A stretch of DNA of 64,000 bases from a filamentous cyanobacterium Phorm 6 (GTDB taxonomy: Bacteria > Cyanobacteriota > Cyanobacteriia > Cyanobacteriales > Microcoleaceae), in assembly GCA_003003725.1 (NCBI GenBank), contig PVWI01000001.1, forward strand, positions 1 to 64,000, in the 5' to 3' direction. How positions within the stretch are numbered: the stretch's first letter is position 1; every line of letters begins with the position of its first letter. A program made the position numbers and the translations under genes. The notes under the pieces were generated by a model. The model ran no database searches. It was not told where the DNA came from and was given only the letters and a program-made list of their open reading frames with translations. Below, piece by piece: positions 33,853 through 43,598 of the stretch.

Positions 33853-36771
33853 TTATTTCTCAGCCAAACGAACTTGCAATAACTTATGGATGAACTGATA
33901 ACGTCCACCAACTCGTTGCAAAAACTTTCGTTCGGTGGCATAATCTAAGAAACGCGCGTAGTTCCAAGGTATGTATCCATTGCACCAAAGAATTAAACGC
34001 AAGGTGAAGTGTTGAATGCCCGCCATCCCTGCTTGAGTGAATCCAAAAAGTGCGCCAACAATAATAGCCGATAGCACAATATTTGCCGTACCAATTTTAT
34101 TCTGTAAAACTGATGATTCTACGATCATCGCCAGAAGTTGTTTGCTCATCATCGCTGCTGGTATTGCCATGCTAGTTGCACCGATAAGTGCAAATAAACT
34201 CGCATTTTTGACTGATTGCCAAATACTTTGATTGGGAATTTTTATTTTATTTATATTAGAACCACTCAGTCCATCAATCAATCCTACAACCAATCCGACA
34301 CTCAAGAATACCATCATTCCTGATAATTTCCAAGTAATTAGTCCAGCTATCAAGCCTCCAATTAAAGATTTCAATAATTTTTTGTATAAAAAAATCAGAG
34401 TTTCTACAGGTTCTATTGTTTGAGCTTGCCCAACTGTTAGAAAAGCCCACAGACTAGATAGTAGCATTACAAATAGCGCTAAAGCCAAAATGATGACTGC
34501 TCCCCAAAAAGGCTCAAACAGTACGCCAACTGTTAACCAAACAATACTGCCAACAATCACCCCCAGATTTGAACCAAAAATTAGTCCCACTCCCAAAGCA
34601 TAAATTTGTTTATAACCATGTGGGAGCCAATGGGGCTGCATTTGTTCCAGTGAAAATCCTGAAAACTCTGTCTGAGATTTGTCCTGATATTTATTAGCTA
34701 GAAATGCCAGCCACTTCTGAGTTTTTTTAGCGGATGGTGCTGTTTGTTGCGAATAGGATACATTTTTAATTTTCTGTTTTAGCATTTGCTGAATATAGAC
34801 ATCCAACAGACTTTCTTCTAGTTCCTGAGTCGATTTGAACGTTACCTCATCTTCAAGTAACATTTCCTGACCGACTAAAACCATAAGATTTAGCATCAGT
34901 GGAGACTCTAACAATTTCAAGAAAGCGTCAGAGTTTTTAATTGTTTGCCATAGTTGTAGGCACTTCATATCTGCGAAATATTTTTGAACTTCTGCCTTAG
35001 CTACTGATTGCAAACAGATTGCTCCGTTCAGTTTGAGCTTGGCATTAATAAATTCGTATCCTTCCTTGCGACTGCATACAACTAAACCAGGAGGGCGATA
35101 GGCACTTTCTAGAAATTGATTAATCGCCTCTACACAGCTTTCTTGCCAGGGTGTTTCATCTAAGCCGTCAAGCAGTGGTAATATGCGGTGATTTTCTAAC
35201 AATTCCTCAGCAATATTTAGGCTGACATCATATTTAGAGACAAGTTCAGCAATCAGCCACTGGAGTAGAGGTTGCTTTTCATCTTTCCATGATGAAAGGT
35301 TTAACAAAATAGGAATTGCCCGATTTGTGTCGTCTTCCGCCTGGGTAATTAGCTGCTTTGCTAGTTCTAACAAAGTGATTGTTTTACCGTTTCCTGGATC
35401 ACCTATAACTAATAGTTTGCTATCGATATTACTTTGCTGAAAAACATCGACTAATCTTGTTTCTGGACTTAAGAGTTGATTTGGCAAATGATTGAGTCTG
35501 ACCTCTACACCCCAAGGTTTTTCTACTTGTTTGGGTTGAAGTTCCTTTGGTTGTTGAATAACTACGTGATTGTGCAGTGACTGTGCCCAGCGACTCTCTA
35601 CTTCATCCTTTACCTTTGCTAGTAAGCGATTTCGATTCTCTGACTCTTGAGAATCGCGGTTTCTAGTCCAGATTGTCGATCGAGTTTTTGTACCTGAAGC
35701 CCCACGCAACTTATCCCAAGTTGGCATTAACTGACTCGGATTTTGGCAAATGACCGGCAACCAAGAAATACTAGGCGGATGTGCATCTAAATATTGCAAC
35801 TTTTGCCGTGCTTCATTTACTGATAGATAAAGGGATTTACCGCTGGCAAAAGCATTCAGAAAATACTTTAAAAATGCTTGAGCTACCTTGTCGGGAACTG
35901 GCTCTCGCATAACGATAATTTGAGGGATTTGCAAATCTGCAAGTTCTTGTGCTAAACCCAATCCATCACAGGAGTTAAAAATAGCTAATTTGAGACCTTT
36001 TTTAATGGCTTTTGCCAGTTCATATTTTAGCTCGCCGATTGTGAGGCTATCAATTTTGTTGATATATATCCGGCCACTTTTACCTTCAGTTTGACTGTGA
36101 CCGGCGAAGAATAAAATATCCCAGGAATATTTTAAAAGATGGTGATTGATTTGTTTCCGATTCGGTTGAGGTAGAAACACGGTTTCGACACCGGGTAATT
36201 GCTCTAATAATTCTCGGTCTTTTTCGGTGTCAATGCCCTTGCTGTCACCTAAAATGGCTAAAATTCTGACTTTATTTCGCGATTTTTTAGCTGGGGATAC
36301 TTGACCGTAGTTTGGTGCGCTTAGGGCAATTTCTGCCAAGGGGTAGTCTTTAAACAAATCCCAAAGATGCCAGGGAAGTTGCTGTAGTTGAATGGTTGGT
36401 GCTTGAATAATAAACCGTACTTCATCATCGGGTTTCAGACTGAGCACCAATTCCTCTCGAATCAGACTGAATTCCTGGGAGTTCAGCCATTGATTCATGA
36501 TTATAGTTAAATTTTCTGCTTGTGCGTTAATTTCACCAGTAGAGAATTGAGACTTTTGTGCTTTTGGTTTGTCTAATCTGGGCGTGCCTACTATATGAGT
36601 ATGATATGCTGACTGCCAACTTCTATAATAATTGGGAATTTTTGGGTTTGGCGGAAGATATCCATTGATAGGCGTAGACAGGCGTTCGCCCTCTAATCCA
36701 ATTTGTAACTTGACAGGAAAACCTTGCTGAAAGTCTTCTTGTTCTAGAGTCAAAATAACTAATTTACCCAT
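33853..36771 (-). CDS. CHAT protease fused to NACHT and membrane helices
   Basis: A 972-residue protein. The array CHAT module (LQQLPWHLWDLF, RILAILGDSKGID) has catalytic His225 and Cys268. A NACHT ATPase follows: Walker A VIGDPGNGKTITLLEL at about 458-473, Walker B ILPLLDGLDETPW. Residues about 720-930 hold several hydrophobic helices (roughly six) in pairs rich in Gly and Val, then a short soluble tail (FLQRVGGRYQFIHKLLQVRL) typical of cyanobacterial NACHT membrane proteins. The protein therefore probably acts at a membrane. It starts 22 bases after a short DUF1822 tail remnant. Confidence 0.88.
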   Translation of the reverse strand: MGKLVILTLEQEDFQQGFPVKLQIGLEGERLSTPINGYLPPNPKIPNYYRSWQSAYHTHIVGTPRLDKPKAQKSQFSTGEINAQAENLTIIMNQWLNSQEFSLIREELVLSLKPDDEVRFIIQAPTIQLQQLPWHLWDLFKDYPLAEIALSAPNYGQVSPAKKSRNKVRILAILGDSKGIDTEKDRELLEQLPGVETVFLPQPNRKQINHHLLKYSWDILFFAGHSQTEGKSGRIYINKIDSLTIGELKYELAKAIKKGLKLAIFNSCDGLGLAQELADLQIPQIIVMREPVPDKVAQAFLKYFLNAFASGKSLYLSVNEARQKLQYLDAHPPSISWLPVICQNPSQLMPTWDKLRGASGTKTRSTIWTRNRDSQESENRNRLLAKVKDEVESRWAQSLHNHVVIQQPKELQPKQVEKPWGVEVRLNHLPNQLLSPETRLVDVFQQSNIDSKLLVIGDPGNGKTITLLELAKQLITQAEDDTNRAIPILLNLSSWKDEKQPLLQWLIAELVSKYDVSLNIAEELLENHRILPLLDGLDETPWQESCVEAINQFLESAYRPPGLVVCSRKEGYEFINAKLKLNGAICLQSVAKAEVQKYFADMKCLQLWQTIKNSDAFLKLLESPLMLNLMVLVGQEMLLEDEVTFKSTQELEESLLDVYIQQMLKQKIKNVSYSQQTAPSAKKTQKWLAFLANKYQDKSQTEFSGFSLEQMQPHWLPHGYKQIYALGVGLIFGSNLGVIVGSIVWLTVGVLFEPFWGAVIILALALFVMLLSSLWAFLTVGQAQTIEPVETLIFLYKKLLKSLIGGLIAGLITWKLSGMMVFLSVGLVVGLIDGLSGSNINKIKIPNQSIWQSVKNASLFALIGATSMAIPAAMMSKQLLAMIVESSVLQNKIGTANIVLSAIIVGALFGFTQAGMAGIQHFTLRLILWCNGYIPWNYARFLDYATERKFLQRVGGRYQFIHKLLQVRLAEK

Positions 36772-36792
36772 TGTTTGCTCTATTACCTTGCA

Positions 36793-36822
36793 TTAGATAA
36801 CAAAAAATTTTACGATACTGGC
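36793..36822 (-). pseudogene. Ten-codon DUF1822 tail remnant
   Basis: The minus strand reads ASIVKFFVI-stop, matching ASLVEDFVI-stop at the end of the intact DUF1822 gene (42409), at the same distance (about 22 bases) before a CHAT start. It is short, but the TTAGATAACAAAA sequence is the same as at 33632 and 42410. Confidence 0.6.
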
Positions 36823-36828
36823 ATTCCG

Positions 36829-39066
36829 TTAATTCAGTTCATTTATCCAAGTTTGGAGAGCACCCAGGAGGTTAGGTTGCTGTGGGGGAAAACCGCGCAA
36901 AGGTGCATCGAGGGGTGTGTCGGTTATCCAGAGGATGTGCAAACCCAGGTTAGCATCGGCAATTTTGCGGCAGCAGGTGATGAGTGCTGGATGAGGGGTA
37001 CATTCATGTAGAATTAGGGCTAGGTGGCGTTTTTGCAGTTGGCGTTTTGCTGTGAGAATGTGGCGTTTGAGTTCGGCGAAGTTGTTGGCGGGGGGGATGT
37101 CTGCATCGGGGAGTGCTAGGTAGTAAATTTGGGTGCAGATTTCTTGGCAAATAGCGATCGTGTCTGTTTCGTCTGCTAGGGATTGAATGTTGATAGGTAG
37201 GGGGTAAGTTTGGGGAGTTGGTTGTAGTTGAGAGAAGTTAGGGGTGATTTGGTTTTCAATAGATTTAGTTAAAACAGTGTTGCCAACTGGGATGTTATCG
37301 GGTGCTTCAGGATGAGTGCTTGTTAGTTGGTGATGCCATGCAATGTAGAATTGTGGGTAAGTGAGATTTTGAGAGCAGTCCCAGAGGAGTTCGTAACAGC
37401 GTTCAAAAAGGTCAAAGTTGTTTTTGTAAGTTTCATGGTTGAGGTGGGGTTTGAGTGCAGTGACAATATCTTGCCGTTGCTCTGTAGTCGTGATTATTCT
37501 CTGTAATGCAGAGACAGAATTGATAAAAATATGTTCATGCTCAGCAGTTTCCAGAAGTGTGAGCAATTTAGCAATAATCAGGGGATGACCGGGTTGAATT
37601 TTTTCTAAAAGATTGGCGATTTCCAAAGGTATATTGGTGGTCAAACGCAATAATCCGAATTCACCCTCAGCAGTTTCTAGAAGTGTGAGCAAGGTGGTAA
37701 TAACTTCGGCATGATATTGTTTGATCTTCTCTAAAACCTCAGCATTTTGTGGATAAATAAATTCAACTTTTTTGTTTTGAATAATCTTACTTAAATCAGT
37801 AATTAAATCTGCACTTATTCCAATTTTGCATAATATTTCAGCAATTTCCACGCGACTAGATTCATTCTCTATTGTTTTAAGGACTTTAACTAAAGCAGCT
37901 ATAATTTGGATATACCACTGTTGGACTTTGCCTAACAAATCAGAATTTTTCAGCCGGATAGATTCATCCTCCGTCAGTTCAAAATTTTCAATAAAATAAA
38001 AAATGTGTTCGTCAGCGTTTTGTCCCATTTCTCCTAAAATTTTGGCAATTGCCAAACGTATTGATTCATCTTCAGTCTTTCTTTCAATAACGTGGCTAAA
38101 AGTAGTAATGGCTTGGGTGGTACTAACTTTCCGTAGGCTCTTGGCAGCTTCCAAACGGATATTTTCGTCTTCAGTAGTTTCCAAAACTTTGACCAAGGTA
38201 GTAGTAACTTGAGAAGTACCAGGGGCAATTTTTGCTAAACTAGCGGCCGCTTCCAAGCTGACTTCTTCGTCTTCAGTATTTTCCAAAACTTGAATTAACG
38301 CGGGAATAATTTGAGGAGTACCAGGAGCAACTTTTGCTAAACTCTCAGCAGCCCAAAGGCGAATAGCTTCGTCTTCAGTAGTTTCAAGAACTTTAACCAG
38401 AGTAGTAATAACTTGAGGAGTACCAAGAGCGATTTTTGCTAAACTATTAGCGGTTTCCAAGCGGATAACTTCATCCTCAGTAGTTTCCAGAAGTTTAACC
38501 AAAGCGGCAATAGCTTGAGGATTACCGGGTGCAATTTTTCCTAAAAGCCTAGCAGCTTGCTGGCAAATTTGAGTATCACTATTTTCGAGACATCTGATGA
38601 CAGTAGCAATAACTTGAAAATTAATTGGGGCGATTTTATCTATAACTGGGGCGATTGTATCTAAAAAGACCCCTAACAACTTGGCTAATTTTATCCAAGC
38701 ATACTTATTGTTAGTAGTTTCGAGAAATGTAACCAAAACCTCAAAAGTTTTTTGGGGGTTACGCAGTAATATTGTTGATAAAAGGCTGAATTCATTACGT
38801 TTGAAGGAAGGCGATTTATCAGTTTCGATAAATTTAATAAAAGTAGGAAGAATGTGGGGATGACCAGGAGAAAGTTTCTCCAAACTATTAAGTGCCTCCC
38901 AACAGGTATCTAGACCTTTACGGGAATTTCGATCTTTACGGGAATTTCGATCGGGAACAGTTTCAAGAAGTGTAACTAAAGCTTCCACAGCCTGGGGATG
39001 ACCGGGGGTGGTTTTCCCTAAAATTGTGGCTACTCGTGAAAGTGTAGGTTTTTTAGTGTGAGGCAT
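36829..39066 (-). CDS. HEAT-repeat protein, probable split C-terminal half of the 39053 NACHT protein
   Basis: A 745-residue protein made of about 16 HEAT-type repeats of about 30 residues (pattern ETTEDE-IRLEAA-SLAKIAPGTPQ-ITTLVKVL), followed by an alpha/beta domain (residues about 620-745, ending NLLGALQTWINELN) like the C-terminal domains of cyanobacterial NACHT-HEAT proteins. The ATG at 39066 overlaps the stop of the CHAT-NACHT-HEAT gene by 14 bases and the repeats continue across the junction in another frame. It is either a translationally coupled partner or the second half of a frameshifted gene. The role would be ligand sensing. Confidence 0.8.
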   Translation of the reverse strand: MPHTKKPTLSRVATILGKTTPGHPQAVEALVTLLETVPDRNSRKDRNSRKGLDTCWEALNSLEKLSPGHPHILPTFIKFIETDKSPSFKRNEFSLLSTILLRNPQKTFEVLVTFLETTNNKYAWIKLAKLLGVFLDTIAPVIDKIAPINFQVIATVIRCLENSDTQICQQAARLLGKIAPGNPQAIAALVKLLETTEDEVIRLETANSLAKIALGTPQVITTLVKVLETTEDEAIRLWAAESLAKVAPGTPQIIPALIQVLENTEDEEVSLEAAASLAKIAPGTSQVTTTLVKVLETTEDENIRLEAAKSLRKVSTTQAITTFSHVIERKTEDESIRLAIAKILGEMGQNADEHIFYFIENFELTEDESIRLKNSDLLGKVQQWYIQIIAALVKVLKTIENESSRVEIAEILCKIGISADLITDLSKIIQNKKVEFIYPQNAEVLEKIKQYHAEVITTLLTLLETAEGEFGLLRLTTNIPLEIANLLEKIQPGHPLIIAKLLTLLETAEHEHIFINSVSALQRIITTTEQRQDIVTALKPHLNHETYKNNFDLFERCYELLWDCSQNLTYPQFYIAWHHQLTSTHPEAPDNIPVGNTVLTKSIENQITPNFSQLQPTPQTYPLPINIQSLADETDTIAICQEICTQIYYLALPDADIPPANNFAELKRHILTAKRQLQKRHLALILHECTPHPALITCCRKIADANLGLHILWITDTPLDAPLRGFPPQQPNLLGALQTWINELN

Positions 39067-42000
39067 TAGCGACTCCGATAATTTTAATCAACTCAGTAAT
39101 AGCTTGGGGATTTCCAGGATCGATTTCCACCAAAATCTCGATCGCATCTAAACGAGTGTCATAATCGTCAGTAGTTTCAATAACTTTGACCAAAGAGGCA
39201 ATAACTTGGGGATTTATCCGTCCCATGTTCTCCAATTTTTTTGCGACCTCCTTACGATATGTAAATTTTGTATTTTCGATAAGTGAAATCAAAGTAGCAA
39301 TAACTTGGGAGTGATCGGGGGCGATTTTCTCTAGTCTCTCGACTGCCCACATAAGCCTGAAGTGGCCTGTATTCGACAGTCTTCTGTCTATTTCCCTAGG
39401 GGTATATTGCTCGCCAGTGGCTTTAAGAAATGTAACCAAGCCAGTAATAACTTGAGGATGACCAGGAGCGATTTTCTCTAAAGTATCGACCGCTTCTTTA
39501 AGGATATTCTCATCCTTAGTGGTTTCGATCGCCCTGACTAATTCAAAAATAGCTTGAGGATGGCGGGGGGCTAATAGCCCCAAAGCGTCAGCAGCGTTGA
39601 TTCGGATAAGTTCAGGACAATGAGGGTGTTTGAGGATACGACAAAGTTCTTCAATGGTACGTTTGCGATCTGTTTGAAGGAGGGTTTCACCTACATCGTT
39701 TTCAATTAAATAGATAAAATCGAGCCATTCCTGTTTTTCAATGTTGAAACAACCAAAGAGTTCCTTTACTAACTGCTGAACGATCGCATCAGCAAGGGAA
39801 CAAGTTTTAAATTCACCAATTCCTGCTGCTGCTAGAAAAAAAGCTCGATACTTATAAAGCCCTCTGTCAATTTTCTCAAATTTCCATTCCCCACACCCAT
39901 CATCAAAATCCACCAACGCCTTGATAAACCCTTCCTTCTTCTCATGTCTAACATCCTCCTGCCCAAACCACAGCAAAATAACCTGTTTCCACTGTAACTC
40001 AAAAATCCGATAAGTTCCCAACCCAGGATGATCCGATACATAATGTAAAAAATAACGCCAATCATCGACACCCAAAGCCGCAAAATACTCCTGAAATGTG
40101 GGATGATAAAACGCATAAACCTGTTCCTCTGGCCTTTCTGCCGCCACACCAACCCGATTAATCCAACCCAACTGCAAAGCTAACTCACACAAAGGTTCAT
40201 CCGTTTCCCCCAACACCTCCCGCACCCAACCCTGACGCAACCGAAACCGCGATTCTTCTTCTTCCATTCCCCGCAAAGCTAACGTCGCCAAAGCTTTATT
40301 TAGCTCCCGTCGCTGCTGGGAAGTTGTGGGGAATTTCTCGCGCTTCCACTCATACACCGCCTCGGTAAACTGCGCGTATAAATCCGCCTGAGTTTTAGTA
40401 GTAAAATCTCCTTGACGGATGTGCCAAGCCAAACATAACAACGTCAGCCGCAAAGGATTTTTCACCGTATCCCGCAACCGTGCATTTTCCGATTCTGCTA
40501 ACTTCTGGCACAACCTTTCCCCTAAATCTGACTGCTGAAAAACACTTCTAATAAATTGGGGAATTTGTTCCTCTTCATCAAAATCCAAATTGCGATAAAC
40601 ATCAAAGTCAGCTAAAGTATTTTTCCCCGCATCCCACACATTGTAGCGACAAGTCAACACCACCCGCGCCTCAGCCATCCATCCCCGCAATTGCGATTTA
40701 ATCTCATCCAAAGGATTGCCGGCGCTCATCTCATCTGCGCCATCCAGCAATAACCAAACTTGATGATTATTAAAAAGTGTCACCAAATCTTGGCGCATTT
40801 CCAGCGTGACATCCGCTACATTTAAGGCAACTTTCAGCCACTTTTGAAGTAAATAATCTTCTAAGCTAAACTTCCCTAAATCCGCTAAGGAAACCCAAAC
40901 CGGCACAGCTTCAGTTTCTGCCAACACCCAATCGGCGATTCTTTGTAATAGCGTCGTTTTTCCCGAACCCGGTTCGCCAATAATGCCGATGCGTTTGCCT
41001 TTACTTTTATCAGTTTGTCCTTGCTTTAATACTTGCTCAAAAAACTCATCATTTTTAAATGTCTTGGTGACTTCATACTGAGTTTCTGATCCGTATAATT
41101 GGGAACCTTGTTCGGGTTTAATTTCTCTGTCTGGCTTAGGCTTCTGCTTTCTCTCCACTAAACCCAAGGGTACATAAACGTCATCGACATTCAAATTCAA
41201 TCCATCATTTGCTACCAAGGAATTACTGGTCAATTTACCTCGTTCTGGTATGGTTTTCAGACAGGCATCACGCCAATTTATCCCAGTTGCAATTCCCCGT
41301 AATCCTTGCCAAGTAAGGGGATTTTCTGCGGGATTTTGACAGATTACAGGCAACCAAGAAGCACAGGGAGACTCTTTTTCTACTCCATGTAACCGTTCCC
41401 GCGCTTCTCTGACAGCTAAATCTAAAACCCTCCCGCTAGAAAAGGAAGTTAAAAAATATTTCAAAAATTCTTTAGCTACAGAATCGGGTACAGGTTCCCG
41501 CATCGCGATGATTTGGGGAATCTGCAACTCGGCTAAATCTCTAGCAATTCCCAACCCATCGCAGGAATTAAAAATCGCTAATTGCAACCCTCTTTCGATC
41601 GCTTTTTTCAGAGCTAATTTTAAATTTTCAACCGTCAAACTTTCTTGAGAATTGATATACATTTTCCCGGTAGTACCATCAGGTTGACTGCTACTGTGTC
41701 CGGCAAAAAATAAAATATCCCATCCCCGCTCGTCCCAAAGTTGCTCGTGAAATTCGTGGCTTTTTGGTTCAACCAAAAATACGACTTCCGCATCGGGCAA
41801 ATTCTCCAAAAACTGCTTGTCTGCATTGATACCGAGGCGGATTCCAGTTAGAGGATCGGGGGGAGAGGAATCGCCTAAAATAGCCAATATTCTCACCTTA
41901 GCTTTGGGCTGAACCGATTTGTGAGCGCGATCGAATGTAGGGGAAGAAAGCGCCACTTCTGCAAAACGGTAACGTTCAACAAATAAGTCCCACAAATACC

Positions 42001-42388
42001 AAGGCAGTCGCCGCAACTGGGGATTTTCAGTCTGGACAATTACTCGCACAGTCTCTCTGGTGTTTACCTTTTCCAGGAACTTCTCTTTTATGGGGCGAAA
42101 TGTCTCGGAATTGAGCCAGTTATTTAACTCGTCTTTTAAAAGCTTGCTGTTTGCGATTAAATCAGTATCTGAACGGTTGCTGACTTGTGCTGGATTTGGT
42201 TTCATTCTGCCAGACACCTTTTGGCGGTAATCTGACTGCCATCGATCGTACAATGAATCGATCGCAGATGCCGGGAGTTTTCCGAGGAAGGAGGTGTGAA
42301 AACTGCCCTCTTCCCACACCTGTAACGTCACGGGAAAACCCCGTTGAAAGTCTCCCTCTCCCAGACTCAAAACAACTAATTTACCCAT
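39053..42388 (-). CDS. CHAT protease fused to NACHT and HEAT repeats
   Basis: A 1111-residue protein. The array CHAT module (MGKLVVLSLGEGDF, LRRLPWYLWDLF, RILAILGDSSPPD) has catalytic His231 and Cys276. NACHT ATPase: Walker A IGEPGSGKTTLLQRI at about 469-483, Walker B VWLLLDGADEM, and VVLTCRYNVWD. After a helical region (TFQEYFAALGV) come HEAT repeats, GHPQVITGLVTFL and relatives, up to the last codon, where the frame stops in mid-repeat and the 36829 gene continues. AAAGGG precedes the ATG. It follows the intact DUF1822 gene by 20 bases in one operon. Confidence 0.9.
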   Translation of the reverse strand: MGKLVVLSLGEGDFQRGFPVTLQVWEEGSFHTSFLGKLPASAIDSLYDRWQSDYRQKVSGRMKPNPAQVSNRSDTDLIANSKLLKDELNNWLNSETFRPIKEKFLEKVNTRETVRVIVQTENPQLRRLPWYLWDLFVERYRFAEVALSSPTFDRAHKSVQPKAKVRILAILGDSSPPDPLTGIRLGINADKQFLENLPDAEVVFLVEPKSHEFHEQLWDERGWDILFFAGHSSSQPDGTTGKMYINSQESLTVENLKLALKKAIERGLQLAIFNSCDGLGIARDLAELQIPQIIAMREPVPDSVAKEFLKYFLTSFSSGRVLDLAVREARERLHGVEKESPCASWLPVICQNPAENPLTWQGLRGIATGINWRDACLKTIPERGKLTSNSLVANDGLNLNVDDVYVPLGLVERKQKPKPDREIKPEQGSQLYGSETQYEVTKTFKNDEFFEQVLKQGQTDKSKGKRIGIIGEPGSGKTTLLQRIADWVLAETEAVPVWVSLADLGKFSLEDYLLQKWLKVALNVADVTLEMRQDLVTLFNNHQVWLLLDGADEMSAGNPLDEIKSQLRGWMAEARVVLTCRYNVWDAGKNTLADFDVYRNLDFDEEEQIPQFIRSVFQQSDLGERLCQKLAESENARLRDTVKNPLRLTLLCLAWHIRQGDFTTKTQADLYAQFTEAVYEWKREKFPTTSQQRRELNKALATLALRGMEEEESRFRLRQGWVREVLGETDEPLCELALQLGWINRVGVAAERPEEQVYAFYHPTFQEYFAALGVDDWRYFLHYVSDHPGLGTYRIFELQWKQVILLWFGQEDVRHEKKEGFIKALVDFDDGCGEWKFEKIDRGLYKYRAFFLAAAGIGEFKTCSLADAIVQQLVKELFGCFNIEKQEWLDFIYLIENDVGETLLQTDRKRTIEELCRILKHPHCPELIRINAADALGLLAPRHPQAIFELVRAIETTKDENILKEAVDTLEKIAPGHPQVITGLVTFLKATGEQYTPREIDRRLSNTGHFRLMWAVERLEKIAPDHSQVIATLISLIENTKFTYRKEVAKKLENMGRINPQVIASLVKVIETTDDYDTRLDAIEILVEIDPGNPQAITELIKIIGVANASH

Positions 42389-42408
42389 GACTTACCCTTT
42401 ACTCTCAG

Positions 42409-43593
42409 TTAGATAACAAAATCTTCCACAAGACTCGCATCACCTAAAGCTACTTTAACACTAAATCTTTCCCCAGGTTCGCCGCTAAACTCCAATTGTA
42501 TCCAATTATCCGCTTGGCGCGATCGCGCTTCCAAAAACACCTCACCAGCATCATCCAATACAATCATCTGCACGTCGGGCGGCAAGTAAGTTTGACCGCC
42601 ACCTGGTCTTAACTGTAAAAGGATATTCCATTTATTGTTTGATTCAGGACTTAAATAGACAATTAATGCGACCGGATGACCTACTAATTGAATTCCTAAA
42701 TCTATCATCCTACCCCGTACTTGGGAAGGTCGATCGCCCTCATTTCCTCCCGATCGATTTTCCCCTCTAGCTGATGCAAAATTGACACCGTGAACTGCCA
42801 CTAATTCATCCAAAAACACCCACAAGTTAGAATAAATACTTTTAGTCAAATTCACAAGTTTTTGCAGGGCATCTTCCTTTGCTATTCTGCGGTGATAAAG
42901 CTGTTCCCTAAAATCCTCAGTGGCTAAAAGCGCCCCCCACTGGGCAAATGGCATCTTCAATCTAGGTGAATAAAGTGAAGGTTTGCCCAACTCACCTATG
43001 AACCTTTCTATTTGGTTATGAGATAATGTCGGTAATGGTTGAATTTCGGCTTTCTCGGCTGGACAAAGTTGCTGAGAAACCCAGAGAGTATTCAGGTTTT
43101 CAAACAGATCCTCTACATCCAGGGAATAAGTGCGATCGCCCCCATCATACCTTCCCTCAGTTTTCAGTTTGCGATGGGTGCTGAAACCCCACACCCGCAA
43201 CCATCTATCCTCGAAATTCACCTGCACAGCCAGATAATAATCAGCGGCTAATGCAGGAATATCCACCCATTCTTGAGGCACGGAAAATTCATCAGTATCG
43301 ATGGTTTCACTGGGAATAATTACTAGGCGACTTTTGCCCAAATTCAAGGCAAAACCAGTCACAAATTCCCACAGGTTTTCTGAGGATGCAATTTGAGCAG
43401 AGGTTTCGGATGCGGCTGAAAATTCAGGTGACAAAACTGCCAGGGTTAGCCGATTTAAGAAAGCGCGATGACGTGCTGCTTCATAGGAGTAATCTTGGGT
43501 TGCAGGCAAAGCTATTTCCTGTGCGCTTTCGGAAAACTCTAGCCAGAGTTGATCGGGACAGGCTAGGCTTAATTGTGCTAAGGTTAATGTCAT
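42409..43593 (-). CDS. DUF1822 family protein
   Basis: A 394-residue cyanobacterial DUF1822 protein, soluble, of unknown biochemistry. The N-terminus (MTLTLAQLSLACPDQLWLEF) and C-terminus (FLEARSRQADNWIQLEFSGE) are typical; the C-terminal about 100 residues form a beta-rich domain also present in the second copy at 49492. It lies five bases after the sigma-like gene and 20 bases before a CHAT-NACHT gene, so the three are one transcription unit. In cyanobacteria these proteins recur next to sigma-like factors and CHAT proteins; a regulatory or anti-sigma-like role is possible but unproven. Confidence 0.85.
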   Translation of the reverse strand: MTLTLAQLSLACPDQLWLEFSESAQEIALPATQDYSYEAARHRAFLNRLTLAVLSPEFSAASETSAQIASSENLWEFVTGFALNLGKSRLVIIPSETIDTDEFSVPQEWVDIPALAADYYLAVQVNFEDRWLRVWGFSTHRKLKTEGRYDGGDRTYSLDVEDLFENLNTLWVSQQLCPAEKAEIQPLPTLSHNQIERFIGELGKPSLYSPRLKMPFAQWGALLATEDFREQLYHRRIAKEDALQKLVNLTKSIYSNLWVFLDELVAVHGVNFASARGENRSGGNEGDRPSQVRGRMIDLGIQLVGHPVALIVYLSPESNNKWNILLQLRPGGGQTYLPPDVQMIVLDDAGEVFLEARSRQADNWIQLEFSGEPGERFSVKVALGDASLVEDFVI

Positions 43594-43598
43594 GGTAA

